This document shows, in pieces, positions 53,444 through 62,078 of a stretch of 64,000 nucleotides of DNA. Origin of the DNA: [Clostridium] aminophilum DSM 10710 (GTDB taxonomy: Bacteria > Bacillota > Clostridia > Lachnospirales > Lachnospiraceae). The first letter of the stretch is position 1, and every line of letters begins with the position of its first letter. Under the pieces are notes generated by a model that did not search any database, had not been told where the DNA came from, and saw only the letters and a list, made by a program, of their open reading frames with translations. The DNA is taken from positions 1 to 64,000 of the forward strand of contig NZ_JONJ01000015.1 of assembly GCF_000711825.1 (NCBI RefSeq). Reading direction: 5' to 3'. The position numbers and the translations under genes were made by a program.

Positions 53444-54835
53444 TTAGTTCTTTCCGCTGAGCATCTCATCGATTCCCTTCGCGCCCGCTCTTCCTGCCTG
53501 CATTGCCAGAATAACGGTTGCCGCGCCGGTTACCGCGTCACCGCCGGCAAATACGCCCTTGCGGCTGGTCGCGCCGGTCTCTTCCTCGGCAACGATACAC
53601 TTTCTGCGGTTGATCTCCAGTCCCTTTGTGGTCTTGGAAATCAGCGGATTCGGAGAAGTACCGAGAGACATGATGACTGCGTCGCACTCGATCTCGTACT
53701 CGGATCCCGGAACTTCCACCGGTCTTCTTCTTCCGGACTCATCCGGCTCGCCGAGCTCCATCCGGATCACGCGGATTCCGCGAACCCAGCCCTTCTCGTC
53801 AGTCAGGATCTCCACCGGATTGGTCAGAAGCTGGAAGATAATGCCTTCCTGCTTTGCGTGATGAACCTCCTCGACTCTCGCCGGAAGCTCTGCCTCACTT
53901 CTGCGGTATACAATATGTGTCTCCGCGCCAAGACGAAGAGCGGTTCTCGCCGCATCCATCGCCACGTTTCCGCCGCCGACGACAACGCACTTCTTCGGCA
54001 TCATGATCGGAGTATCGTACTCATCCAGATATGCACGCATGAGGTTGTTTCTGGTCAGGAACTCGTTTGCGGAGAATACGCCGAGGGCGTTCTCACCCGG
54101 AATTCCCATGAACTTCGGAAGGCCTGCGCCGGATCCGATAAATACCGCGTCATATCCTCTCTCTTCAAGAAGTTCGTCAATCGTGACGGACTTGCCGATG
54201 ATCACATCAGTCTCAATCTTTACGCCAAGCTTCGTCACTTCCTCGATCTCCGGAAGAACGACTCTGGACTTCGGCAGACGGAACTCCGGAATACCGTAGG
54301 TCAGTACGCCGCCCGGCTGATGGAGTGCCTCAAAGATCGTCACGTCGTACCCCTTCTTTGCCAGGTCGCCGGCGCAGGAAAGGCCGGACGGGCCGGCACC
54401 GATGACTGCAACTTTCTTTCCGTTGGACGGAGCCTTTGCCGCCTCAACGCCGCCGTTTGCGCGGTTGGTATCTGCAACGAAACGCTCCAGCTTTCCGATG
54501 GAAACAGCCTCGCCCTTGATTCCGCGGACGCAGACGCCCTCACACTGAGTCTCCTGCGGACATACACGGCCGCATACTGCCGGAAGACAGGAAGACTCTG
54601 CGATGACGCGGCCGGCTGCCGCAATATCGCCCTTTTTGATCTCACGGATAAATCCCGGAATGTCGATGTTCACCGGACATCCCTGAACACAGCGCGGATT
54701 CTTGCAGTCAAGACATCTCTCCGCCTCTGCCTTTGCTTCTTCTTCATTGTATCCGAGGCAGACCTCTTCAAAATTCTTTGCACGCACCAGCGGGTCCTGC
54801 TCACGTACCGGTACTTTCTTCATCATATCTGCCAT
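53444..54835 (-). CDS. nfnB: NfnB / GltA-like FAD- and iron-sulfur subunit
   Basis: Large subunit of NADH-dependent reduced ferredoxin:NADP oxidoreductase, or a glutamate-synthase-small-subunit-like protein. 463 aa: N-terminal [4Fe-4S] cysteines (RCLDCKNPRCVQGCPVNIDIP and CGRVCPQETQCEGVC), then two nucleotide-binding folds (VAVIGAGPSGLSCAGDLAKKG for FAD, VVVGGGNVAMDAARTALRLG for NADP). Because the partner gene is the FNR-like NfnA type and not the large GltB, NfnAB (electron bifurcation in anaerobes) is favoured. Its start overlaps the nfnA stop by one base. Confidence 0.88.
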   Translation of the reverse strand: MADMMKKVPVREQDPLVRAKNFEEVCLGYNEEEAKAEAERCLDCKNPRCVQGCPVNIDIPGFIREIKKGDIAAAGRVIAESSCLPAVCGRVCPQETQCEGVCVRGIKGEAVSIGKLERFVADTNRANGGVEAAKAPSNGKKVAVIGAGPSGLSCAGDLAKKGYDVTIFEALHQPGGVLTYGIPEFRLPKSRVVLPEIEEVTKLGVKIETDVIIGKSVTIDELLEERGYDAVFIGSGAGLPKFMGIPGENALGVFSANEFLTRNNLMRAYLDEYDTPIMMPKKCVVVGGGNVAMDAARTALRLGAETHIVYRRSEAELPARVEEVHHAKQEGIIFQLLTNPVEILTDEKGWVRGIRVIRMELGEPDESGRRRPVEVPGSEYEIECDAVIMSLGTSPNPLISKTTKGLEINRRKCIVAEEETGATSRKGVFAGGDAVTGAATVILAMQAGRAGAKGIDEMLSGKN

Positions 54836-55722
54836 TAGTCTTCACCTCCGCACTGTCCGCAGCCGCCGTGATGGGTATCGCCTTCCTTCAGCTTGAGCAT
54901 CGCTCTTCCCTCCTGGGTCTTATAGAGCTGCTGACGCTCCATTGCCTCATCCCAGTTCACTTTATGGCCGTCAAACTCCGGTCCGTCCACGCATGCGAAC
55001 TTCACTTCGTCACCGACGGTGAGACGACAGGCACCGCACATTCCGGTTCCGTCCACCATAATCGGGTTCATGCTGACAATGGTCGGGATTCCGAGTTTTT
55101 CGGTTGTCATGCAACAGAACTTCATCATGATCATCGGACCGATCGCAACGCACATATCATAGTGTTTTCCCTGATTCTTCACAAGATCCTCGATCAGTGC
55201 GGTAACCATTCCCTTGAAGCCCTCGGAGCCGTCATCCGTCGCAATATAGAGGTTTGCGACCGACTTCATTTCCTCTGTATAAATCAGGAGATCCTTATTC
55301 TTTGCGCCGATGATGACATCACACTCAATGCCGTGATCGTGCATCCATTTTGCCTGCGGATAAACCGGAGCGGTTCCGAGACCGCCTGCCACAAAGAGAT
55401 ACCGTCTCTTTTTCACTTCCTCGATATCCTCCGTCACAAAGTCGGACGGATTTCCAAGGGGGCCAACGATATCCGCGAAACGATCACCGGCCTTGTATCT
55501 GCTCATCTTTTCGCTGGTTGCTCCGACCGTCTGGATAACCAGAGTCAGTGTCTCCGCCTCACGATCGAAATCGCAGATCGTAAACGGAACACGCTCCCCC
55601 TTCTCATCCGGTCTGACAATGACAAATTCTCCCGGCTGACATGCATGAGTGACATTCGGTGCTTTGACTACGAGACGAAAGATTCGCTCGGCCAGCTTTT
55701 CCGCCTTAAGAATCTCAAACAT
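54835..55722 (-). CDS. nfnA: NfnA / SudB-like ferredoxin-NADP reductase subunit
   Basis: FAD/[2Fe-2S] subunit that reacts with NAD(H). 295 aa from MFEILKAEKLAERIFRLVVKAP, with the flavin motif (GERVPFTICDFD), the NAD site (RRYLFVAGGLGTAPVYPQAKWM), and the iron-sulfur region near the end (GMCGACRLTVGDEVKFACVDGPEFDGHKV). The start at 55722 is set by AGGAGG 8 nt upstream; the frame to 55878 is unsupported. Confidence 0.9.
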   Translation of the reverse strand: MFEILKAEKLAERIFRLVVKAPNVTHACQPGEFVIVRPDEKGERVPFTICDFDREAETLTLVIQTVGATSEKMSRYKAGDRFADIVGPLGNPSDFVTEDIEEVKKRRYLFVAGGLGTAPVYPQAKWMHDHGIECDVIIGAKNKDLLIYTEEMKSVANLYIATDDGSEGFKGMVTALIEDLVKNQGKHYDMCVAIGPMIMMKFCCMTTEKLGIPTIVSMNPIMVDGTGMCGACRLTVGDEVKFACVDGPEFDGHKVNWDEAMERQQLYKTQEGRAMLKLKEGDTHHGGCGQCGGED

Positions 55723-55977
55723 TGATTTCCCTCCTGTTATTCGGATGCATCGGTTCCTCTCCGTAGAGTTTCCAGCCGCCTTTCCCCGTTTTCTGCGTTT
55801 TCCGGAAAACAATCCGCGGATTTTGCCCTGTGCGGTATTTCCTTCAAACGCATTTTCCCCTATAATAGTGGACGGCAAAATGCTTCCTGATCCAAGTGAT
55901 TATAGATAACGTCGCTATTATAACACAGTTTTGTGAAATCCGACAGAATCTTATCATTCCTCATTTCTATATTGTAT

Positions 55978-56009
55978 AACGTTTTAGTTATAGAATAAAA
56001 CGTTGTCAA
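55978..56009 (-). promoter_or_regulatory. Promoter of nfnAB with an overlapping palindrome
   Basis: Minus strand: TTGACA at 56004-56009, 17-nt spacer, TAAAAC at 55981-55986. The inverted repeat AACGTTTTA-N9-TAAAACGTT (55978-56004) spans the spacer and -10, as expected of a repressor operator. A second perfect TATAAT without a -35 lies at 55917-55922. The divergent dihydrofolate reductase gene is 180 nt away and could share it. Confidence 0.5.
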
Positions 56010-56184
56010 GCAGGCTATGGACTTCGCTTCTCCCGTTTTTCCGGGAAATTGACAGACAGTACATGAACGACTCCGGTCAGCGGACGCCCCTGCGATCGGA
56101 AAGCCATGCTTCGGGGACGATTCCGGAATGAGCCTTGGCTGCGTTTTGCCCGACAATCACATCAGAAAGAAAGAGGTGCAAACC

Positions 56185-56739
56185 ATGTTTAAAAATATCG
56201 ATTTCACCGGAAAGGCCGGCCGTCATTTTGCGATGATCGCCTGCGTTGACCAGCAATGGGGTATCGGCAAGGACGGCCGGCAGCTCGTCACGATCCCGGA
56301 AGATATGCAGATGTTCCGCCGCGCAACCATGGGCCGCATCGTGGTCATGGGCCGAAAGACCTTTCAGACCTTCGGTGCCATGCGTCCTCTGGAGGGACGT
56401 CTCAACGTTGTCCTCAGCAAGAATCCGTCCTTCAATCCGAAGGATGCCTACGTTGTCTCCGATCTCGAGGAAGCCATTGACATCATTGACCGTCTGGAGA
56501 AGGAAAATGATCTCCGGGACGAGGATGTGGTGATCATCGGCGGCGGCGAGATCTACCGTCAGTTTCTTCCGTACTGCGACCAGGCGCTGATCACCCGGGT
56601 CGAATACACCTATGACGCCGACACCTTCATGGTGGATCTGGAAAAAGAGGGGTGGACTCTGGACAATGAATCCGACGAGCAGACCGCATTTGATCTGATC
56701 TACCACTACCGGCTGTATGTAAAACCGGAGGAGGAGTAA
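56185..56739 (+). CDS. folA: Dihydrofolate reductase
   Basis: NADPH-dependent reduction of dihydrofolate. 184 aa from MFKNIDFTGKAGRHFAMIACVDQQWGIGKDGRQL; the motifs are WGIGKDG, the substrate-side Asp/Glu region (IPEDMQMFRRATMGRIVVMGRKTFQTF), and VVIIGGGEIYRQFLPY. The first about 14 residues are extra compared with the usual start at MIACVD. AAAGAGGTG lies upstream of the ATG at 56185. No thyA is adjacent. Confidence 0.93.
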   Translation: MFKNIDFTGKAGRHFAMIACVDQQWGIGKDGRQLVTIPEDMQMFRRATMGRIVVMGRKTFQTFGAMRPLEGRLNVVLSKNPSFNPKDAYVVSDLEEAIDIIDRLEKENDLRDEDVVIIGGGEIYRQFLPYCDQALITRVEYTYDADTFMVDLEKEGWTLDNESDEQTAFDLIYHYRLYVKPEEE

Positions 56740-56765
56740 AGTTTGAAAGTAAACTTTCAAACTTT
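56738..56765. repeat. Perfect 13-bp inverted repeat at the folA stop
   Basis: AAAGTTTGAAAGT, AA, ACTTTCAAACTTT. It begins at the folA stop codon. No strong T run follows, so termination is only moderate if any. Confidence 0.7.
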
Positions 56766-56772
56766 GATTGAC

Positions 56773-56808
56773 GGCTCAAATAGACAAGCAAGCTTGTCTG
56801 CTTGAGCC
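56773..56808 (+). promoter_or_regulatory. Hairpin just before the acyltransferase ribosome binding site
   Basis: GGCTCAA and AGACAAGC pair with GCTTGTCT and TTGAGCC (two internal mismatches, 2-nt loop). The GGAGG of the next gene begins 3 nt after it, so it could affect initiation. Confidence 0.5.
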
Positions 56809-56822
56809 TGGAGGACAAAAAT

Positions 56823-57956
56823 ATGAATCGCTCTCCCTACTGGGATATCGTAAAGGGAATCGGCATCCTTGCCATCGTAATCGGCCATACAGGGCTCGCC
56901 CACCGGTTCCTCTATCTCTTCCATGTAGCTCTCTTCTTTTTTATAACCGGCTTTCTATACAACGAAAAAAAATATGCCGGTAATCCCTGGGGATATTTTG
57001 CGGCCCGCGTCCGCGGCGTCTGGCCGAGATACATGGTATACACGGCATTTTTCGCCCTGATCCATAACTTCTGCGTGACCCACGGGATTTATCGGGATCA
57101 GCCGATCTATTCCCTCCCGCAGATACTGGGTTCCATATTCACCTCCGTCACCTTCCAGTGCCCGGAACCGCTTCACGGTGCCCTGTGGTTTGTCCCGGTC
57201 TGGATCACCTCCGCGGCACTCTTCGGCGGCTGCGTGTGGGCGGGAAATGCGCTGTCTGCCAAGTTTAACCGCGCTCCTTCCGCGAAGGACTGTGCTCCGG
57301 CAAAAGACAGGACGGAGACCTGTTCTGATTTTGCCGCAGAGAAACCGGCCAAACTCCGACGCTGTGCATCCTTGTCCGCCGGCATTTTCGCAATGTTCTT
57401 CGGCCTTCTCGGTCTTCTGCTTGCAGCGGGAGCTGTCACTCTGCCTCTGAATATGCATGCCGCGGCTCTTGCCGTCCCGCTCTACTGGATGGCATGGATG
57501 GTTCAAAAATATCGTCCGGACTACCGGAAATTCATGTTCCTCCCCGGATGGATTGTCAGCGGCGTTTTCCTTGAAATCATGCAGAGAATCGGCTGCCGGG
57601 TCAATGTCGCCGTTCTGAACATTCCGGGCGTACTCTACTATCTCTTTTCGCTGGTGGGTGCCTATCACGTTCTCAGCCTTGCCGACTTTCTTGAGAAGCA
57701 CCGTTTTCTCCGGCCTCTGTCCAACATGATGGCAACGTTCGGGAAATACTCCTTCGATATCATGGCGCTGCATTTTGCTGTATTTAAGATGATCGATCTT
57801 CTCTACTGCAGACTGATTCTGCATGCGTCACCGGATGGTCTTTCCAGCCTGCCCGTCGGCTTCCGTTTTCTCACTCCGGTCTACATTGTTGCAGGCGTAC
57901 TTATCCCGACACTGTCCGGAACAGTACTTGACCAAATTAAAAGGAAATACCATTAA
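56823..57956 (+). CDS. Membrane acyltransferase (acyltransferase 3 family)
   Basis: Multi-pass O-acyltransferase that modifies surface sugars or other molecules. 377 aa from MNRSPYWDIVKGIGILAIVIGHTG, the family start with the catalytic-type His in GHTG; about ten membrane segments follow, including FLYLFHVALFFFITGFLY. A charged loop (about 155-195) is the main soluble part. The true start at 56823 has GGAGG 8 nt upstream. A terminator follows. A decayed copy of its 3' end lies at 60738-60846. Confidence 0.9.
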   Translation: MNRSPYWDIVKGIGILAIVIGHTGLAHRFLYLFHVALFFFITGFLYNEKKYAGNPWGYFAARVRGVWPRYMVYTAFFALIHNFCVTHGIYRDQPIYSLPQILGSIFTSVTFQCPEPLHGALWFVPVWITSAALFGGCVWAGNALSAKFNRAPSAKDCAPAKDRTETCSDFAAEKPAKLRRCASLSAGIFAMFFGLLGLLLAAGAVTLPLNMHAAALAVPLYWMAWMVQKYRPDYRKFMFLPGWIVSGVFLEIMQRIGCRVNVAVLNIPGVLYYLFSLVGAYHVLSLADFLEKHRFLRPLSNMMATFGKYSFDIMALHFAVFKMIDLLYCRLILHASPDGLSSLPVGFRFLTPVYIVAGVLIPTLSGTVLDQIKRKYH

Positions 57957-57993
57957 CCCAGTATTAAAACAAAATATTTTTTTGACAAAAAGA

Positions 57994-58025
57994 AGCAGCC
58001 GGCATGAACCGACTGCTTTTCTTCT
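57994..58025 (+). terminator. Terminator of the acyltransferase gene
   Basis: AAGCAG-C-CGG pairs with CCG-A-CTGCTT around CATGAA, then TTCTTCT. Confidence 0.75.
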
Positions 58026-58104
58026 CCGAATACTCCACTAAAATAGCATTTTGGCAAAATATATATTGTTTTCATATTTAATCCAGGAATTTAGAATAAT
58101 TGAA

Positions 58105-58911
58105 TTATTTGCATCCCTTTCCATTCTTTTTTATTATGATTGCCGGAATCCCCAGTACACCCGCACTGCAAAGAAATGTGATCAGAATCCGCAGCGCAAT
58201 ATCCGAGAAAAACTCTTCCGGCATGATGCAGATCATACGGCTGACATGGGGATCAAACTCCCAGTTTCCCTGTGAGAAGAAGATCTCATGAAAGACCGTA
58301 AAATACTTTGTAAAATCAGAAGCGCAAAGCGCGCCGAATGCCGCCGCTGTTCCGAGGATCACAAGACACGTCCTGAGATATCCGCAGCCAAGAATCGCCA
58401 GGGCTTCCCTTCCCTTTTTCCGTATCAGATATCCCGCGGTCAGAATGAGAAGCAGAATCGCCGCCGACCGCATCCGCATCGCGGCCAGAAACACCTCCCG
58501 GACATCCGTCATGTGGGAGATCTCATCCTCCCGGTAGAATCCCTGAAGTTTTCCGTTGACCGGAACTTCCACGATCAGATTCTCCCGCTCTCCGCGAAGG
58601 TAAAGCATGGTCTCGTCGATCACGGTATTGATGCCGTCATAGGCCATCCGGTCACCCTTCCAATATTCTAAAAGAAAGGGCACATTGTATTTCCGGAATT
58701 CCCGGTCGTAGAGTCCGGGAGTCCAATAGCAGACCGCCTCGAAGGAGGTGATAAGCACCGTAAAGAGCAGCGCCAGGGCAAATACCGCAGAGAGAATACC
58801 TTCCGTCCACGATCTTTTCTTTCCTTCTGTGCGTTTTTTTTCGCTTACACCATTCCAATTATCCCGGACATCCTCTGCCCTCTGCTCCGTGTCCTTTGGT
58901 GATTCTGTCAT
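58105..58911 (-). CDS. DUF1461 (TIGR01906) integral membrane protein
   Basis: 268 aa from MTESPKDTEQRAED: a charged N-terminus, then membrane segments at about 36-58, 140-160, 170-190 and 240-260, with a soluble loop carrying the family's motifs (YNVPFLLEYWKGDRMAYDGINTVIDETMLYLRGE, DEISHMTDVREVF and FHEIFFSQGNWEFDP). Function unknown. A GGGGGG tract 3 nt before ATG 58911 is the only ribosome binding site. Confidence 0.85.
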   Translation of the reverse strand: MTESPKDTEQRAEDVRDNWNGVSEKKRTEGKKRSWTEGILSAVFALALLFTVLITSFEAVCYWTPGLYDREFRKYNVPFLLEYWKGDRMAYDGINTVIDETMLYLRGERENLIVEVPVNGKLQGFYREDEISHMTDVREVFLAAMRMRSAAILLLILTAGYLIRKKGREALAILGCGYLRTCLVILGTAAAFGALCASDFTKYFTVFHEIFFSQGNWEFDPHVSRMICIMPEEFFSDIALRILITFLCSAGVLGIPAIIIKKNGKGCK

Positions 58912-58974
58912 ATTCCCCCCTGCTGCCATTTGTGACACCACACGCGAAAGTCACGAGTGTGCGGCGCCCGATTA

Positions 58975-60531
58975 TCAATAATGCCTTACTACTTCAAAAC
59001 GCTCCAGTTGTACGTCCCGGTCTTTCGGATCAATTCCTGCCTTCTGCTTTGCGATCTCGATCTGGCGTCTCACGGTATCGACACCGTCCAGATTCGGGAG
59101 AAAAAGACCTCTCTTATTCCCCTTCGTCACGATCACACCGTACCGTTTCACATCCAGTTCTTCCGGAGATTCAATCCGCTCCGTCTTCCCCAGAACATCC
59201 ACGCTGTAGTCCAGCCACTCCAGTTCCGATATCTTCACCGGTTCAAACCGCGGATCCGCCGAGCAGGCGCTCCTCGCATTGGTGGAAATCTCCTCGGCGA
59301 TGGAATCTTTCACCGCACTGATGGTACCGATACAGCCGCGAAGACGGCCCTTTTTATGGATTGACACGAAGACGCCGGCACTGCCTTCTGTCAGATTCTC
59401 CCAGACCGAAGCGGCTTCATCATCCAAATCCTCTTCCGTTAATTCCGGCAGGTTCTGATTCCACGCTCTTCGATCCTGGATCTTCTCCGTAGAACGGTCG
59501 GAATTGTTTCCGTCGTTATGGTTCTTTTCATCGCCATCCGGATCCGGAATCCGCTCTCCAAAAATCTCTCTCAGCGCATCTTTTTCCCGGATCGTCTCCC
59601 CTCCCCGGACATACTCCTCGACGGCTTTTCTTGCAAGCTGCACGTAGGGGTCTTCCTTCTTCCGCCGCGCATGGAGCTTTTTCTTTTCCCGCCTCAGCCA
59701 CCGGTCCAGCATATCCCGGGAAAGGTCCTCACCTCCCGCCCGGTAGACACAGATTCCGTACCCCACACCGGTCACATCCTGATGGACCAGCTTTTTCACA
59801 CGAACCTTTGTCCGGTCCAGCGCTCCCGCCATCATCACAAAACTCCGATGGCCGCACTCCGCCGCCCTGTTGCAGAAATTCTCGTCAAAATCCAGAAGCT
59901 CATCGAAAGCGCCCCGGCCCATGACATCCATGATCCGCTCATCGTATACCGGACCAGCCGGATCAAATCCATAAGGTCCGTCTTTGCGGAGCTTATGGGA
60001 CAGATCGCCGCTGGCCACGAAGAACACTCTTCTTCCGAGAATTTCCGCCGTGTCGCGGATCAGCATTCCCAGCCGGTAGTGGTCTTCAAACGTCTCCCCG
60101 GAAAGGCCAATCCGGACAAGCTGATACTCCGGACACTTCGGATTGATAAAATGGAGCGGCACCATGGTTCCGTGATCGAGAGCCGGAAATTTCTCTCCCC
60201 GGGTTCCGGCCGGAATTCCCGCTTCTCGGGCAAGTTTCGAGAGCATCTCCGTAAACTGGACATCGTAATCCACGTGAAATTTTGCATTCTTCACGCCGAA
60301 CTCTCCCAAATCACCGTCCGCCCCGTATCCGGGAGAAATATGGAAATAATCCAGATACTGCACGCTGTGCGGAGATGCCAGAACAATGGTATCCGGCTCA
60401 CAGTCCGCGACAAACTCCGCCGTCTTCTCATAGGCGGCAATTGTTTTCCGGATTTTCTTTTCGCTTCCCTGTCCGATCTCCGGAATAATCATCGGAGGAT
60501 GTGGAACCATACATGCACCAACGATCGCCAT
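58975..60531 (-). CDS. Fused AmmeMemoRadiSam proteins B and A
   Basis: 518 aa. Residues about 1-270 are the Memo/LigB-like extradiol-dioxygenase fold (ACMVPHPPMIIPEIGQG, ASPHSVQYLDYFHISPG, ASGDLSHKL), and residues about 325-518 are the AMMECR1 domain with LRGCIGT and ISELEWLDYSVDVL. Both parts are joined by a basic linker. In many genomes the A, B and radical-SAM (AmrS) proteins form one locus; the radical-SAM partner is not in this window. The start at 60531 has GGGAGG 9 nt upstream. Function is unknown; redox modification has been proposed. Confidence 0.9.
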   Translation of the reverse strand: MAIVGACMVPHPPMIIPEIGQGSEKKIRKTIAAYEKTAEFVADCEPDTIVLASPHSVQYLDYFHISPGYGADGDLGEFGVKNAKFHVDYDVQFTEMLSKLAREAGIPAGTRGEKFPALDHGTMVPLHFINPKCPEYQLVRIGLSGETFEDHYRLGMLIRDTAEILGRRVFFVASGDLSHKLRKDGPYGFDPAGPVYDERIMDVMGRGAFDELLDFDENFCNRAAECGHRSFVMMAGALDRTKVRVKKLVHQDVTGVGYGICVYRAGGEDLSRDMLDRWLRREKKKLHARRKKEDPYVQLARKAVEEYVRGGETIREKDALREIFGERIPDPDGDEKNHNDGNNSDRSTEKIQDRRAWNQNLPELTEEDLDDEAASVWENLTEGSAGVFVSIHKKGRLRGCIGTISAVKDSIAEEISTNARSACSADPRFEPVKISELEWLDYSVDVLGKTERIESPEELDVKRYGVIVTKGNKRGLFLPNLDGVDTVRRQIEIAKQKAGIDPKDRDVQLERFEVVRHY

Positions 60532-60682
60532 AGACTGTCGCCTCCCGCGTATTTTCCATTTCCGGTGAAGAGGTTTTCGGATCCGTCCTGTTTTTCGCAT
60601 TGTCTCCGATTCTGTCATCCGATGTCAACGGATCCCGGTTGCAATCTTATGTTATCCATTATAAAAAATATTTTGATATATG

Positions 60683-60725
60683 AAAAGAGCAGGCTTCCGC
60701 GCATCCGGCGGTTGCCTGCTCTTTC
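60683..60725 (-). terminator. Terminator (bidirectional) before the AmmeMemo gene
   Basis: AAGAGCAGGC (60685-60694) pairs with GCCTGCTCTT (60714-60723). On the minus strand it is followed by TTTTCATATA and ends the rml operon/small membrane protein transcript. Confidence 0.85.
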
Positions 60726-60737
60726 CAGTATACATAA

Positions 60738-60846
60738 CTGCGATGTTCGGAAAGTACTCCTTCGATGTCATGGCGCTGCATTTACTGTACGAAGGATGAT
60801 TGATCGTCTTTGCGTCTCATTCCCGATCAGACATGGATCATCATGA
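60738..60846 (+). pseudogene. Remnant of an acyltransferase-3 gene
   Basis: 60740-60790 matches 57732-57782 of the intact acyltransferase in roughly 44 of 51 positions, by eye, encoding FGKYSFDVMALH against FGKYSFDIMALH. A one-base deletion after CATTT shifts frame; RMIDRL then follows in another frame, against KMIDLL in the intact gene. Homology fades by about 60815. Only the 3' end of the gene is left, on the plus strand, beside the rml genes. Confidence 0.65.
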
Positions 60847-61155
60847 ATTGGAAACCTGTATTGTCATAATCGATACGAGAAACAGCAGCAGAAAAAGTAA
60901 TTTGAATGAATTCTCATATGCCTTATATAAGGCCGGCTTTTCCGTTTTAACCTTTTCCACATTCAACACCGAAAATTTATTTCCAAAAAAATACTGGCAT
61001 ATCTGAATCACAAGAATCAGTATTGCGCCGGCATACAACATATTCTTATACGGTTCTAAAGCTGAAACAAACAACCGCAGACAAAACAGCGCAATTACGG
61101 TCAATTCAGCGATCCAGAAAACAAAGAATCCCAAATACTTTGAAATATGCTTCAT
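60841..61155 (-). CDS. Small membrane protein, unknown
   Basis: 104 aa with three hydrophobic segments (about 8-30, 36-57 and 84-102) and a short polar loop (EKVKTEKPALYKAYEN). No family recognised. It starts 38 nt after rmlA and is probably the last gene of that operon. An AGGGAAAG site is 11 nt upstream of the ATG. Confidence 0.65.
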   Translation of the reverse strand: MKHISKYLGFFVFWIAELTVIALFCLRLFVSALEPYKNMLYAGAILILVIQICQYFFGNKFSVLNVEKVKTEKPALYKAYENSFKLLFLLLFLVSIMTIQVSNS

Positions 61156-61193
61156 TTATACTAATTCTTTCCCTGATATCTGCATTTCCGTGA

Positions 61194-62078
61194 TCAGTAC
61201 TTCAGTTTTCCTTCCGCCACGGCCTTCAGATGGGTTCCGTACGGGCTCTTTCCGTATTTCTCTGCGGATTCCAGAAGCTTTTCAGAGTCGATCCAATGGT
61301 TGATGTATGCGATCTCTTCCGGTGCGGAGATGGTGATGCCCTGAAGTTCCTCGATGGTGCGGACGAATTCCGCCGCCTCCAGAAGACTCGCCATTGTGCC
61401 GGTATCCAGCCATGCGAAGCCTCGGCCCAGCAGCTGCACATTCAGCTGATCCTTCTGAAGATACATGTCATTCAGCGTCGTGATCTCCAGCTCCCCTCTG
61501 GCGGACGGCTTTACCTCATTGGCCATTCTGCTCACGCCGGCCGGATAGAAATAGAGTCCCGTTACGGCGTAATTGCTCTTCGGTTTGGCGGGCTTCTCCT
61601 CGATGGAGATGGCTTTACCGCTCTCGTCAAACTCGACGATGCCGAAGCGCTCCGGATCATTGACATAGTAACCGAATACGGTTGCTTTTCCGTTCTCCGC
61701 GCTTTCCGCAGCAGCCTTCAGCGTCTTGCGGAAACCGTTTCCGTAGAAAATGTTATCGCCGAGCACCATCGCGCACGCGTCGTCGCCGATAAATTCCTCG
61801 CCGAGGATAAATGCCTGCGCAAGTCCGTCCGGTGACGGCTGAACCTTATAGGAAAGATTGATTCCGAACTGACTTCCGTCGCCGAGAAGCGCCTCAAAAC
61901 GCGGTGTGTCGGTCGGTGTGGAGATGATCAGAATATCCCTGATTCCCGCCAGCATCAGCGTGGACAGCGGATAATAGATCATCGGCTTATCGTAAACCGG
62001 AAGAAGCTGTTTACTGGTCACCATGGTCAACGGATAGAGGCGGGTTCCCGCGCCGCCCGCAAGAACGATTCCCTTCAT
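61194..62078 (-). CDS. rmlA: Glucose-1-phosphate thymidylyltransferase
   Basis: Makes dTDP-glucose, the first step of dTDP-sugar synthesis. 294 aa with [39 protein letters not shown], and VLGDNIFYG, close to RfbA/RmlA. Its start overlaps the rmlB stop by one base. rmlC and rmlD are not in the window. Confidence 0.96.
   Translation of the reverse strand: MKGIVLAGGAGTRLYPLTMVTSKQLLPVYDKPMIYYPLSTLMLAGIRDILIISTPTDTPRFEALLGDGSQFGINLSYKVQPSPDGLAQAFILGEEFIGDDACAMVLGDNIFYGNGFRKTLKAAAESAENGKATVFGYYVNDPERFGIVEFDESGKAISIEEKPAKPKSNYAVTGLYFYPAGVSRMANEVKPSARGELEITTLNDMYLQKDQLNVQLLGRGFAWLDTGTMASLLEAAEFVRTIEELQGITISAPEEIAYINHWIDSEKLLESAEKYGKSPYGTHLKAVAEGKLKY

Noticed and set aside
55925-55942. Rex operator before nfnAB
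   Set aside because: Only one half-like stretch (TTGTGAAAT) is present without the inverted second half.
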